From an uncultured Fretibacterium sp. (GTDB lineage Bacteria; Synergistota; Synergistia; Synergistales; Aminobacteriaceae): DNA of 29,700 bases. Below the pieces are notes generated by a model that worked only from the letters and a program-made list of their open reading frames with translations, searched no databases and was not told where the DNA came from. Made by a program: the position numbers and the translations under genes. This document shows, piece by piece, positions 10,328 to 19,529 of this stretch. Where the stretch lies: NCBI RefSeq assembly GCF_963548695.1, contig NZ_CAUUWA010000028.1, positions 1-29,700 of the forward strand, given 5' to 3'. Each line of letters opens with the position of its first letter. Position 1 is the first letter of the stretch.

Positions 10328-11134
10328 TTGAGGACGATCAGGCTGCTTCTGTTGATATTGCTGGTGCTTTTGGCGAAGGGAGGCTCTTCCCTGCCCCTTG
10401 CCGCATCCGCCCTTTGGGCCGCCGACTTCGAGTTCCGGGGAACGATCGAGCCCACGGACGACACCTCGCGCCTCCTGGCCTATTACGTGAACCGCTTCGC
10501 CCCGGAGGAGCTCACGCTCTCGGTCGTGGGGCAGCCGGACGCCACGGGGCGCTTTCACGACCTTTTCATGGACCTGACGGGCGTCAGGATCGAAAACGTC
10601 CGCATCGACAGGCTGACCTTTCGCATGAACGACGTCCAGTTCAACGCGCCGGAGAACTGGGCTTCCGGGGACGTCGAGTGCCGGGACGCTCTCCAGATCT
10701 ACGCGGCGTGCCGCATCCTCGAGGAGGACATCAACAAAGGTCTGGAGGCCCAGACCTTCGGGAAGGACGATCACTGGAAGAACATCACGCTCGCCATCAC
10801 ACCCGCCGGGCTCAAGGGTAGGGGGACGTACCTGGCCAAGGTCCTGTTCGTCACCCTGGACATCCTGATCGAGATCGACAGCAAGCTGAAGATCGTCAAC
10901 CGCAAGGAGCTTTGGCTGGACGGACCCCGGGTGCGCATCAACAAGCTGGACCTGCCCGAATACATCACGAACAAGGCCCTGTCGCAGATTCAGCCCCTGC
11001 TGGACCTCGCTCGGTTTCCCCTGCCCCTGAAGCTCCATACCGTGACGCTGGAGGAGGGATCGGCGCTGCTCTCCACGCGCCTTCCCCCGCAGCCGGTCGA
11101 GCAGGGCGCCACGTACCACTACCTGGCACGTTGA
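10328..11134 (+). CDS. secreted LmeA/DUF2993-like protein
   Basis: 268 residues starting at a TTG preceded by AGGAGG nine bases upstream. The N-terminus (LLLLILLVLLAKGGSSLPLAASALWA) is a clear signal peptide with a likely cleavage after an Ala near residue 31. The rest alternates short beta strands, with LTLSVVGQPDATGRFHDLFMDLTGVRIENVRIDRLTF and repeated predictions of amphipathic strands. It resembles DUF2993/LmeA proteins, which are thought to bind lipids outside the inner membrane; that assignment is from overall pattern and remains uncertain. The next gene lies 39 bases on, so the two probably form an operon and may both act at the envelope. Confidence 0.55.
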   Translation: MRTIRLLLLILLVLLAKGGSSLPLAASALWAADFEFRGTIEPTDDTSRLLAYYVNRFAPEELTLSVVGQPDATGRFHDLFMDLTGVRIENVRIDRLTFRMNDVQFNAPENWASGDVECRDALQIYAACRILEEDINKGLEAQTFGKDDHWKNITLAITPAGLKGRGTYLAKVLFVTLDILIEIDSKLKIVNRKELWLDGPRVRINKLDLPEYITNKALSQIQPLLDLARFPLPLKLHTVTLEEGSALLSTRLPPQPVEQGATYHYLAR

Positions 11135-11173
11135 CCGCGTCCCTCGATTTCATTTCTCCAGCCGCATTCCTCC

Positions 11174-12904
11174 ATGTACGGAATCGACCGCAAGCGTTAC
11201 CTTTGGGTGATCCTGTCGGCCCTGCTGCAGGGGCTTCTGCTGGGGCAGTACGCCGTAACCCGGAGCGGGCCCTTTCTGGATCTATCCCTGCCCTTGCTGA
11301 TCGTCCTCCCCTTCGCCTTCTGGCTGGCCCAGGAGCACTGGGGAAGGCGGCTCAAGCGCTTTCTGGGGGGGCTTGCCCTCGTGCTCTCGGCCTTCTGCGC
11401 CTACAGGCTCTGGTCCCTCTATCCGCCCGACGGCATGTTCCTCTCCATGCCCTCTCAGGGTATGGACCTGCTGAGGATCTGCATGGCCGCCTTCCTGCTC
11501 CTGCCCTTCTTCCAGTGCCGCATCGCGACTTGGAGCTGGCACGTCCCCTACTCCGACATCTTCTTCCAGCTCTGCCGCAACGTGTTTCTGCTGTTCCAGG
11601 CCGCCATCATGACCGTGGTCTTCTGGGCGCTGCTCCTCACCGCCAGCCTGCTCTTCGACATCGTCGGGCTGGAGTTCGTTCCGGGCATCCTGTTCCACCC
11701 GCTCGTGGCGGCGCCCCTGACGAGCCTCACGGTCGCCATCTCCATCACCCTGGCGCTCAAGCACCCCGGCATCGACTCCCTGGGGCGCTGGATCCTGTCC
11801 ATACTAGCCTGGCTTCTGCCCCCGTTCTCGGCCCTCTCCTTCGTCTTCATCGCCTGCCTGCCCTACTCCGGGCTCAAGACCCTCTGGAGCACAGGCCAGG
11901 CCAGCTCGCTGATGCTGCTCCTCCAGCTGGGCACCATCCTGCTCGCCAACGCCGCGTGGCTCGACGGGACCCGGTCCCCCTTCAGCAGCCGGGCCGTCGG
12001 GGCCCTGGCGAAGGTCTCCCTACTCTGCCTTCCCGCCTATACGGCGCTCTGCCTCTACTCGCTGGGGCTGAGGATCCAACAGTACGGGCTCTCGGTCGAC
12101 CGCATCCACGCCGCGTTTCTGGTGGTCGTGACGGGCATCTGGGGCCTGGGCTACGCGGGCGCCGTCCTGCTGCGGCAGTGGCCGTCCGCGATCGGGCGCA
12201 TCAACACCGCCTCGGCCCTCATCCTGTCCGTGCTCGTCGTGGCGATGAACTCCCCGCTCCTGGACCCCTACCGCCTGGCGGCGAACAACCAGGTGGACCG
12301 CCTGCTGGGCGGCCAGATCACCCCGGCGGACTTCGACTACCTCTACCTGCGCTTCAGCCTCGGACGCTACGGCAACTATGCCCTGGCACGGCTGAGGGAC
12401 GCCGCGCACCCCCGAGCGGACGCCATCCGGCGGCGCATCGAGGCCGCCATGAGGGTAGATCCCCTGGCGCACTGGCGGGACGTGCGCAGCGGCACGGTCC
12501 CCGAGTCGCAAAGGCGCGACATCCTGCACAACGCCGCCGTCTACCCGGCCGGGCGCAGGCTCTCCCCGGAACTAACCGAGCGCCTGACTCGGCTCTGGGA
12601 GGGGGACGACGGCGTACTGCGGTCCCTGCGCCGCAGCTCCGATGCGGTCTTTGTGTTCGAGGACGTCCTGACCGAGGGGGAAAACGGCGGGGAGGCCCTC
12701 CTGATCATCCGGGCCGGGACAGGGCTTGTCCTGGAGGTCGCCTCCGGAGAGCCACGCGTCGCGGGCTTTTTCCAGGGCGACTTTTCTCCGGAGGGACTGT
12801 CCTCCCGGGATGTCTCCACTGCGGAACCACGGTTCAGGGACGTGACGATCCGGGGGGACCGGTACCGCATCCTGCCCTGGCCGGGAGACCAAACGGCAAG
12901 ATAG
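11174..12904 (+). CDS. DUF4153-type polytopic membrane protein
   Basis: 576 residues with about ten hydrophobic segments in the first 370, then a soluble C-terminal part of about 200 residues. The junction segment NNQVDRLLGGQITPADFDYLYLRFSLGRYG (about 375-404) matches the DUF4153 family, whose members carry a DxxYLRFxLGRYG-like motif after the last membrane helix. The function of the family is unknown. No strong ribosome site precedes the ATG (only CCTCC-like bases on the coding strand), so the true start could differ slightly. No terminator is seen between this gene and the CRISPR effector genes, so read-through into them is possible. Confidence 0.7.
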   Translation: MYGIDRKRYLWVILSALLQGLLLGQYAVTRSGPFLDLSLPLLIVLPFAFWLAQEHWGRRLKRFLGGLALVLSAFCAYRLWSLYPPDGMFLSMPSQGMDLLRICMAAFLLLPFFQCRIATWSWHVPYSDIFFQLCRNVFLLFQAAIMTVVFWALLLTASLLFDIVGLEFVPGILFHPLVAAPLTSLTVAISITLALKHPGIDSLGRWILSILAWLLPPFSALSFVFIACLPYSGLKTLWSTGQASSLMLLLQLGTILLANAAWLDGTRSPFSSRAVGALAKVSLLCLPAYTALCLYSLGLRIQQYGLSVDRIHAAFLVVVTGIWGLGYAGAVLLRQWPSAIGRINTASALILSVLVVAMNSPLLDPYRLAANNQVDRLLGGQITPADFDYLYLRFSLGRYGNYALARLRDAAHPRADAIRRRIEAAMRVDPLAHWRDVRSGTVPESQRRDILHNAAVYPAGRRLSPELTERLTRLWEGDDGVLRSLRRSSDAVFVFEDVLTEGENGGEALLIIRAGTGLVLEVASGEPRVAGFFQGDFSPEGLSSRDVSTAEPRFRDVTIRGDRYRILPWPGDQTAR

Positions 12905-13014
12905 GCCCCCAAATCGGATTCGGAGGGCCAGTGAATTTCGACGGGGAACAGGAGCTCGGGGAGCAGGATATTTCGAAATCTGAATAGACCGACAGCTAAA
13001 GGAGGTACGCCACG
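12905..13014 (+). promoter_or_regulatory. leader of the CRISPR effector operon
   Basis: This 110-base gap has a strong ribosome site, AAAGGAGGT, about eight bases before the cmr1 ATG. A 10-base palindrome ATTTCGAAAT (12970-12979) could be an operator. No convincing -35/-10 pair is present, so transcription may come from the upstream membrane protein operon. Confidence 0.35.
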
Positions 13015-13950
13015 ATGGTGGAAGATGGCGAACGGACCTATGAGCTCAGCGCAAAGACGGATTTGTGGACCGGCGATGCCAAGGGAGAACCCAACCGCCT
13101 CATCGCCACCGGTCTGCTGGGGTCCATCCGCTGGTGGTTCGAGGTGCTGGTGCGTGGCCTGGATGGTCACGCCTGTGATCCGACAGGGAAGCGATGCGAA
13201 GGCCGCAACCATTGTGTCGTCTGCGAGCTGTTCGGCTGCACCGGCTGGGCCCGGAAGTTCCGATTCGAGGTCCTGGACGAAAGGGACGTTACTCAAGCAA
13301 AGCAGAGTGGGCAGGAGTCCGAATTCGGCCTTCGTTTCACCCCCCTCCGTCCGATCCTCGCTGAAGAGTGGGCCCTCCTCGACGCGACGCTCCACCTGAT
13401 CGCCGGATACGGGGCCATCGGCGGTAAGACGGTATTCAAGCCGAGCGATGAACCCGGTCGGGAAAACGAACCACACCACAAAGATTTTGGTTTGATAGCG
13501 ATCGTCTCGTCGCCACCATCCGTTCAAACACCTCATGATGACCTGAAAAAATACCTGTCGCAATGGCAGAAACTTGATCACGGTGACTTCGCTTGGGCTT
13601 CATTACGGCACTTCTGGTGCGTTAAGGAAAGATATCTTGGGCGAAAGAACAACGACGAAAGCACTTTCAACCGAGTACTCGGGCGCCAAGAGGCTAAAAA
13701 GCAAGGACAAGATTTGCTCAACCCTGCCAAAGAAAGAGACCAATGGCTCGCAGGCTCTCAGAGGGTGAGCAAAAAGGTTTTCAGCTTCAAGGAGCCCGAA
13801 AGGACCTTCGGCTTCGTAAAACCCGGGGTGATCGATTTCGAAGAAATGAAGGAACGTCTGGAGGACGTTTGGGGGCGGGACGGCTGGCAATTTCTCACCG
13901 GGGACGCGATTCTCAAAGAGCTATTTCGGAAGGGGGAGGAACAGGCATGA
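13015..13950 (+). CDS. cmr1: type III CRISPR effector subunit, Cmr1-like (Cas7 group)
   Basis: 311 residues. The N-terminus, ELSAKTDLWTGDAKGEPNRLIATGLLGSIRWWFEVLVRG, carries the Cmr1 pattern of a target-strand RAMP: a TDLWTG opening, then SIRWWFE in place of the usual LRFWWR. Five cysteines at 54, 61, 67, 70 and 75, with CVVCELFGC, could bind zinc. GYGAIGGKT (about residues 135-143) looks like the glycine-rich RAMP loop. In type III complexes Cmr1-like subunits cap the Cas7 backbone and help recognise the 3' end of the target or guide. The gene is the first of the operon, has a strong ribosome site, and its stop overlaps the next start (ATGA). Base composition in its second half is clearly more A/T-rich than the flanking housekeeping genes. 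Confidence 0.82.
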   Translation: MVEDGERTYELSAKTDLWTGDAKGEPNRLIATGLLGSIRWWFEVLVRGLDGHACDPTGKRCEGRNHCVVCELFGCTGWARKFRFEVLDERDVTQAKQSGQESEFGLRFTPLRPILAEEWALLDATLHLIAGYGAIGGKTVFKPSDEPGRENEPHHKDFGLIAIVSSPPSVQTPHDDLKKYLSQWQKLDHGDFAWASLRHFWCVKERYLGRKNNDESTFNRVLGRQEAKKQGQDLLNPAKERDQWLAGSQRVSKKVFSFKEPERTFGFVKPGVIDFEEMKERLEDVWGRDGWQFLTGDAILKELFRKGEEQA

Positions 13951-15035
13951 CCTTTGATCATTACGTCTTTCTTTCCAATAACAACACCCCCCGAGAACAG
14001 GTGAACGAGGCCGGACTCGTTTACGCTCCAGAGGATGAATGCGTAGTTGCCTTTCTGAAGGCCGAGTTTGAAAGGGATCAGGCTGAGGGAAAGGAGAAGA
14101 ATGCTCACAAAAAAAGCGACAAAAAGGAGGAAGGTCTCAAGAAAAAAGAGGCTGTTAAGCGCAAAAACAAGGCACGCCAGAACTATATGGACCTTGCGGC
14201 CAAGCGGAAATATTCTCTGCCATCGGACCTTCAGCTTGAGCCGGACCACACCTCTTTACCGGATCCTGACTGGTTCGCCATCGACGTTTCCTTCACGCTC
14301 GAATCCCCCTGGTACTCGAAGGACGACCGCCCCCTCCACGTGCTGGACAATCCGGTTCGCAAGGACAGGGTCTTCGGAGTGCCGTTCATGTCCGCGGCCT
14401 CCTGGAAGGGGCTTCTTCGATGGGCCTGCAGGATGCAGGCGGGCTTGTCCGAGCATCTCGAAAAGCACGACATGAGGATGGAGGGCTGGCAGGACCCCTC
14501 CTGGATCCTTCACCTCTTCGGCAACGAGAGAGGAGAGGACGAACGGTTCCGATCCGGGGCCCTCGTCTGCCATCCGACCTGGTTCGACAAGGTCAACTTT
14601 GAGGTGATCAACCCCCACGACCGCGCCCGCCGGGCCGGAACCCAGCCCATTTACTACGAGGTCGTCCCGGCCGGAACGGAAGGGAAACTGCGGCTGCTCT
14701 ACGCCCCCCTGCCGGGAGAGAGCGAACGCGACCAAACGACGCCGACCGCCTTCATCTCCGACTTCATCGACAGCATAAGGGCACTTCTCGAGAACTACGG
14801 CATCTCCGCAAAACGCACCGCCGGATGGGGTAAGGCGAGGATCGATGCGTGGACGGAAATGCCGACAGCTTCCAGACAGTCTCCCGAGACACATCCCGAA
14901 AAGGGGACAGACCACAGCACTCAGGATTTCGACACTCCGGAATGTGTGCAGAGCACCCCTGAGCCCTTCACGGATACGGAAGAATTCAAAGTGGAGATGA
15001 AAAAACGAATAGCCCGGCGAGGAGGCAACCCATGA
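13947..15035 (+). CDS. cmr6: type III CRISPR effector subunit, Cmr6-like (Cas7 group)
   Basis: 362 residues; the ATG at 13947 overlaps the cmr1 stop and follows GGGGGAGGAA. After a start region (MTFDHYVFLSNNNTPREQV) comes a very Lys/Glu-rich helical stretch (about 45-75), then a RAMP domain with DNPVRKDRVFGVPFMSAASWKGLLRW (about 134-159) and, near residue 290, the glycine-rich SAKRTAGWGKARI loop. These are Cmr6-type features; Cmr6 subunits sit at the far end of the Cas7 filament. The C-terminal ~60 residues are acidic and Ser/Thr-rich and look disordered. The lysine-rich insert is unusual and could contact RNA. Subunit identity as Cmr6 rather than another Cas7 relies on gene order and these motifs. 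Confidence 0.75.
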   Translation: MTFDHYVFLSNNNTPREQVNEAGLVYAPEDECVVAFLKAEFERDQAEGKEKNAHKKSDKKEEGLKKKEAVKRKNKARQNYMDLAAKRKYSLPSDLQLEPDHTSLPDPDWFAIDVSFTLESPWYSKDDRPLHVLDNPVRKDRVFGVPFMSAASWKGLLRWACRMQAGLSEHLEKHDMRMEGWQDPSWILHLFGNERGEDERFRSGALVCHPTWFDKVNFEVINPHDRARRAGTQPIYYEVVPAGTEGKLRLLYAPLPGESERDQTTPTAFISDFIDSIRALLENYGISAKRTAGWGKARIDAWTEMPTASRQSPETHPEKGTDHSTQDFDTPECVQSTPEPFTDTEEFKVEMKKRIARRGGNP

Positions 15036-18000
15036 CGAATTTCGAAACGCAGGACGAAGTGCTGGACCGTTTGCGGAATTACCGCCCTCTGCTTCTGGCG
15101 TGTGAGGCGATCGGGTGGCTTCACATGGCCGGCAAGGCCAGGATCGATTTTCTGCAGATGCACGGCGGCCAGAAGAACAACTACGACTACAAGAAGTGGC
15201 ATGAACGGGAGACCCCGCCGTTCCCCTGGAATGACCTGGCACAATGGGCAAAGAATAACTACCAGAAAAGTTCGAGTAGTAATATCGAATGGCCTGCTAC
15301 GCTGACAGCTTTTATCAGTGAGCATGCAGACAGTAAATCAAAACCGAACCTTGTCGGCCTGCTCCAGGCCGGGCATGCCATGACGTCGGGCATCGAAAAA
15401 AATCTGCCGGCAAACACCTCCACGTATCTGGGGCAGGATATGACCCACATGTGGATGTCCTCGGCCTTCGGAAACCCGATCCGCAATCTGCTGGCCGACC
15501 CGCCCGAGGCACTCACCGAGGCGGGCTGGAAGCGCCTGCTCGGGCAGATTGCAACGCTGCTGAGGGAGCTCGAGGCACTGGGCAGCCATACGGCAAATGA
15601 CCTTGACGGCTGGTGGAATTGGCGGGAGGGGGCGGTAGGGCCCGACGGCTGGCTGTGCAGGGCGTTTACCAGCACCCTGGCCGAGACCCGATTGCCGAAC
15701 AACGACGTCACGCTCTTTGACCAGTCCTACGTCGCGGCCGCGCTGTTCAAGAGTGCCGTGGCCGGGGCGGTTCTGGAGGGCAGCAAATTCCTCTGGTCCG
15801 GCAACGAACTCAAGCAAGAGACCCTTTGGCGGCTCCTGACGGTCGGGGTCGGCGTAGACCACTACGAGGCCCGGGCAGTGAAGATCGGCGACTGGACCGG
15901 GGCGCGCCTTGCGCTGGACGAATTTTTCACCAAAGTCCGCAGGCTCGTCGAGGTTGAACTGGCGGTGGGCTCCCTGCTGTACAGGGACGGCGGCGTCTGC
16001 GTCTTCTCGTTTCCGGGAGAGCGGCTCAATCATACAGGTGGCGATTTGCATATCGCAGATTGGCAAAGCTGGTTGACAGAGGAGATTGACGGATACGCCC
16101 GCGAAACCAACCTCGAGATGCCGCCCTACTGCCACATCAGCGCTGCTCCCTCCCGCTCTCTCGTTGGGATGACGGCGGAAATCCGGGAGGCGCGAAAGGC
16201 GACGGCCGTGCCGCTGCATCGCAAGTGGCAAATCCCCGGACAAGATTCTCAAGATTCCTCGGATGGCCCCGCCTGCCCGGTATGTCTGGTGCGCAGAAGC
16301 CCTTCAGGAACAACAAACAGGCAAAGGCCTTGCACTTTCTGCCAGACGCGGCGGACCCATCGCCTGGACGCGTGGCTGAAAGGGGAGTTCGGCTCGAACT
16401 CCATCTGGCTCAGCGAGGTGGCCGACGCCAACGACCGCGTCGCCCTCGTCACGATGAGCCTGGACATCGAGCCGTGGCTGGATGGAACCCGTCTGGATGC
16501 GCTAAGAACCCAAGCCATTCCGGAATGGCGGAAGTTCAATCCTGAGCTAACTGAATTCTGGCAACGCGATGAGAACAAAAGAAAGAAGGAACCAAACCCG
16601 GTAGACCAGAATCATCCGTCCGAGAGCCTTCGGAAAGAAATAACAAAGAGGATTAAGCAGTTCAAGAAAGAGGATTTATTGCTCTGCAATCTTCAAGAGG
16701 GATATCGATACGAGACAGATTGGCCGTCTTTTTTCTCCAAGATCGTCGAGGACCGCTCCAACGCCCCCAAATGGGACACGCTGGACGACAACGACCGTGC
16801 CGCATGGCTTGCGCATCAGCTGTTCTGCAAACTCGCCGCCCCCGGCCGCATCCATCGTTTCTGGCGGCAGACCGAGGAATTTTTCAGGGAGCTCCTCGGC
16901 GAGTTCCGCAAGCTGGCGGCCGCGGACCCAAATTGCTGGCGTGTGCGGCGATTGCTCTTGAAACCCGACCAACCGTCACCGACATGGAAAAACAGGGTCC
17001 CCTACAATGGCAGGTGCGACGGCAACCCCATCGATCTGCTGTTCGACGAAGAACGGAAAGGCTTCGTCACCCTCTTCAACATGTCCCGATTCCTGGCTCC
17101 AGAACAGGACAAGAGCGCGCTCCAGAACAAAGAGATCGTACTGAAAGACGACGACAACAAGAATGCCGGTACGTTGAAGGTGCAATCGGTTGAGAATGTT
17201 TCCGGCGCCTTGGGCGTTTACCATCCGGTGATCCCGCTCGAGCTTTCCCCTATGCGCTTTCGGGTCCTTCTGCCGCTCGAAGCCGCATCGGCCTGTGTGG
17301 ATCGGGCGGCTGAAGCGTGGCGTGCCCAATTTGCCCGCGTCTGGGACCGCCTGCCGCTTCGGGTCGGGGTGGTGGCCTTCTCCAGAATGATGCCGTTTCA
17401 GGCGGGGATCGAAGCGGCGCGGAACATCGAGAGCGACCTGGATGGGACGAACGAGCCCGAAACCTGGCGGGTGGCGGGATGCGAAACGCGGGAGGGCGTC
17501 GCCGCCCTCAGGCTCGAGTCCCTCGATCACCCGCAAGAGCTTCTTCAGACCGTCCCTATCACACTTCCCGACGGACGGGACGACGTGTTCTATCCCTACC
17601 TCGCCGTGGAGGACAAGCATCCCCGCTTTCCTCGGGACTTCCGGTATCCGAACGGGCAGGTCTTCAGGCACGCGAGCGACCTGCAAAGCGGGGATGGCAT
17701 CTCCGTCCACCCGTCGCGCATCGCCGTCCTCTTCATGGACGATGCGACAAAGCGATTCCAATCGCCGCCCCGCAGGCCGCTCATGGAATGGCTGAGGATG
17801 CGCGAGCTCTGGCAGCTGGTGGACCGGTATGCACCGAGCCAGACCGCGCTCCGCGGAGCATGGTCGGAGGTCGTCGAGCGGCGCGAAGCCTGGCAGGGCG
17901 CGGATGGGACATGGCTCGACGGAGGAGAGGCAGCCTGGCTCGATCTTGCGCGCGCGGTGTTCCACGAACGTCTGGGCGTTCGCGGCGCCTGCCTCGAGGA

Positions 18001-18094
18001 GTTAGTGGAGGCCGCCGGAGACGGCCTACTGGACTGGAGCCTGGAGTGGCACATAAGCGTATTGAAAAAGCAAGTGTCCGGAGGTAAACGATGA
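15032..18094 (+). CDS. cas10: Cas10 large subunit, Csx11-like (type III-C)
   Basis: 1020 residues, overlapping both neighbours by ATGA. The N-terminal region reads LLLACEAIGWLHMAGKARIDFL; the HD-nuclease pair of Cas10 falls at His31-Met32, so the metal-binding Asp is absent. A second His region (GLLQAGHAMTSGIEKNL) follows. The first palm region, near 317-330 (LYRDGGVCVFSFPGERL), and the second, starting RVALVTMSLDIEPWL (469-483) and ending near 739 in SPMRFRVLLPLE, lack GGDD or GGDE. A zinc ribbon lies between: C415, C418, C434, C437. Size, the WLH-x-x-GKA block, RVALVT-WL and SPxxFxVLLP fit the Csx11 family, the III-C form of Cas10. It probably acts as a structural subunit rather than a DNase or cyclic-oligoadenylate synthase. 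Family call from memory, not searched. Confidence 0.85.
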   Translation: MTNFETQDEVLDRLRNYRPLLLACEAIGWLHMAGKARIDFLQMHGGQKNNYDYKKWHERETPPFPWNDLAQWAKNNYQKSSSSNIEWPATLTAFISEHADSKSKPNLVGLLQAGHAMTSGIEKNLPANTSTYLGQDMTHMWMSSAFGNPIRNLLADPPEALTEAGWKRLLGQIATLLRELEALGSHTANDLDGWWNWREGAVGPDGWLCRAFTSTLAETRLPNNDVTLFDQSYVAAALFKSAVAGAVLEGSKFLWSGNELKQETLWRLLTVGVGVDHYEARAVKIGDWTGARLALDEFFTKVRRLVEVELAVGSLLYRDGGVCVFSFPGERLNHTGGDLHIADWQSWLTEEIDGYARETNLEMPPYCHISAAPSRSLVGMTAEIREARKATAVPLHRKWQIPGQDSQDSSDGPACPVCLVRRSPSGTTNRQRPCTFCQTRRTHRLDAWLKGEFGSNSIWLSEVADANDRVALVTMSLDIEPWLDGTRLDALRTQAIPEWRKFNPELTEFWQRDENKRKKEPNPVDQNHPSESLRKEITKRIKQFKKEDLLLCNLQEGYRYETDWPSFFSKIVEDRSNAPKWDTLDDNDRAAWLAHQLFCKLAAPGRIHRFWRQTEEFFRELLGEFRKLAAADPNCWRVRRLLLKPDQPSPTWKNRVPYNGRCDGNPIDLLFDEERKGFVTLFNMSRFLAPEQDKSALQNKEIVLKDDDNKNAGTLKVQSVENVSGALGVYHPVIPLELSPMRFRVLLPLEAASACVDRAAEAWRAQFARVWDRLPLRVGVVAFSRMMPFQAGIEAARNIESDLDGTNEPETWRVAGCETREGVAALRLESLDHPQELLQTVPITLPDGRDDVFYPYLAVEDKHPRFPRDFRYPNGQVFRHASDLQSGDGISVHPSRIAVLFMDDATKRFQSPPRRPLMEWLRMRELWQLVDRYAPSQTALRGAWSEVVERREAWQGADGTWLDGGEAAWLDLARAVFHERLGVRGACLEELVEAAGDGLLDWSLEWHISVLKKQVSGGKR

Positions 18095-19137
18095 CTGCAA
18101 AAAATGAAAGTCCCAATGGAAGCCCCAATGAAAAATGCAACGAGAGCTTCGAGACGTTTTCGTTTGCCGGCATGGCGCTCGACCCCATCCATGTCGGGGC
18201 GGGCGGAGCCCGGCTGGGCCGGGTGGACAACACCATCGTGCGCGATCCGGTGACGCGGATACCGAAGATCCCCGGTTCGAGCATCGCAGGCGTCATGCGG
18301 GCCTACACGGCCATGAAGGAGGGAGAGGAGAAATACCTCAGATGCGCGGGGCTCGGCCAGCCCGACGGCGGAGGCGGACACTGCGGGAAGGCCAATTGTC
18401 CTGTCTGCACCGTGTTCGGTTTCGCCAAAGGCGCGGGCTCGAGCGGCGGGTTCGCGGGTCTGGCGGCGTTCAGCGACATGCACGTGCTGCTTTTTCCCGT
18501 GGCCTCGCAGTTGGGGCCGCAGTGGATCACGTGCCCAACGGCATTGCGGCAATCCAGGACTGCGGAACTCCCGGTACTACCCAATCAACAGGCCGTTTAC
18601 CGCAAGGTGGATCAGACGGGAGGCTCCCTGAACCTCGGCTGGCTCTTTCTGCCGGTCGAAACGAACTGGCCACAGAAGGACGAGACAATTCAGCCGGACG
18701 GGATAATTCAAAAGATTAAGAAATTGAATGCGCCCGACTACATCACCGACAACCTGGGGATCGTCTCCGACAAGCTGTTTGCCTATATCGTGAACAGCAA
18801 CCTCGAAGTGCGGACCTCGGTCGCCATCGATCCGGCCACGGGGGCGGCGGAGGAAGGGGCGCTGTTCACCTACGAGGCCCTGCCCCGGGGCACGGTGCTC
18901 TCTTGGGAACTGACCTGCCGAAATCCCAAGCACTTCAGGGTCGGTGAAAATGTCGGTCAAAACGACGTGAAGGAGCTCGACTCGCCGGAGAAGGTCAAAA
19001 AGGTTATCGCAGACACCTGGCCCTATCTGGAGCATCTCGGTATCGGCGGCATGGGAAGCCGAGGGATGGGACGGCTGCGAGTGCTGAACAATCAGGGCCT
19101 TCCCGATGCGGGCGGGACGGAGGAGGGAGACCGGTGA
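18091..19137 (+). CDS. cmr4: type III CRISPR backbone subunit, Cmr4/Csm3-like (Cas7)
   Basis: 348 residues, ATGA overlap with cas10. The RAMP start GMALDPIHVGAGGARLGRVDNTIVRDP is followed by KIPGSSIAGVMRAY, the standard Cmr4/Csm3 order. Asp46 in GRVDNTIVR sits where the catalytic Asp of Cmr4/Csm3 is found, the residue that cuts target RNA every six bases. Cys85, Cys98, Cys103 and Cys106 (CPVCTVFGFA) make a likely zinc site seen in several Csm3-type proteins. A glycine-rich GIGGMGSRGMGRLRV closes the domain near residue 310-325. In the complex, several copies of this protein would wrap the guide RNA. It is the one enzyme activity of the module that looks intact. Confidence 0.85.
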   Translation: MTAKNESPNGSPNEKCNESFETFSFAGMALDPIHVGAGGARLGRVDNTIVRDPVTRIPKIPGSSIAGVMRAYTAMKEGEEKYLRCAGLGQPDGGGGHCGKANCPVCTVFGFAKGAGSSGGFAGLAAFSDMHVLLFPVASQLGPQWITCPTALRQSRTAELPVLPNQQAVYRKVDQTGGSLNLGWLFLPVETNWPQKDETIQPDGIIQKIKKLNAPDYITDNLGIVSDKLFAYIVNSNLEVRTSVAIDPATGAAEEGALFTYEALPRGTVLSWELTCRNPKHFRVGENVGQNDVKELDSPEKVKKVIADTWPYLEHLGIGGMGSRGMGRLRVLNNQGLPDAGGTEEGDR

Positions 19138-19529
19138 TGGACGCTCCGGCTTTCGAGAACCTGGACCTCGCCTGCGCCAGGACGGGCCAAGCTATCGCGG
19201 AGAAACCGTCGAAGGAGCTCGAGAAGCTCGTCACGAGTGCTCTCGCCGTCTTGGAGGAGCAGGGGGGTTATGCCCTGTTTCTTTTCCTGAAGACGCGGGG
19301 GGGCAAAGCAGCCCCAACTATCGTGCAGGAGGCTCACAAGCTCCTGAGAGAAACACCGCGGCGGGCCCCTTTGCTTTCTGGCAATGGCAATGGCGACATC
19401 TTCAAGTCGCTTCAGTCGATGAGCGAGGACCTCGACAAGTTGCTGCTGGCCCGCGATCTGATCCGTCAAGCGCTCGTCTACGCCCGCTATCACGCGCGGG
19501 TACCACAAAAGAGCGAGTCACGAACATGA
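19137..19529 (+). CDS. cmr5: small subunit Cmr5-like (Cas11)
   Basis: 130 residues, all helical by eye, with the Cmr5-like run ENLDLACARTGQAIAEKP, then KLVTSALAVLEEQGGYALFLFLKTRG (about 30-60) and an Arg-rich C-terminus. The small subunit binds along the target strand of type III complexes. The ATG is taken at 19137 (TGATG overlap with cmr4). A GTG three bases upstream could also start it with the same GGAGGAGGGAG site. The next gene begins inside its stop codon (ATGA). Confidence 0.8.
   Translation: MDAPAFENLDLACARTGQAIAEKPSKELEKLVTSALAVLEEQGGYALFLFLKTRGGKAAPTIVQEAHKLLRETPRRAPLLSGNGNGDIFKSLQSMSEDLDKLLLARDLIRQALVYARYHARVPQKSESRT

Noticed and set aside
10912..12987. Long alternative frame inside the DUF4153-type gene
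   Set aside because: Pro/Arg/Ala-rich shadow of the membrane protein frame, which has clear helices and a family motif.
13743..13946. Upstream extension of the cmr6 frame
   Set aside because: The open frame continues upstream, but it lies inside cmr1 in another frame, whereas the ATG at 13947 has a strong ribosome site and ATGA overlap.
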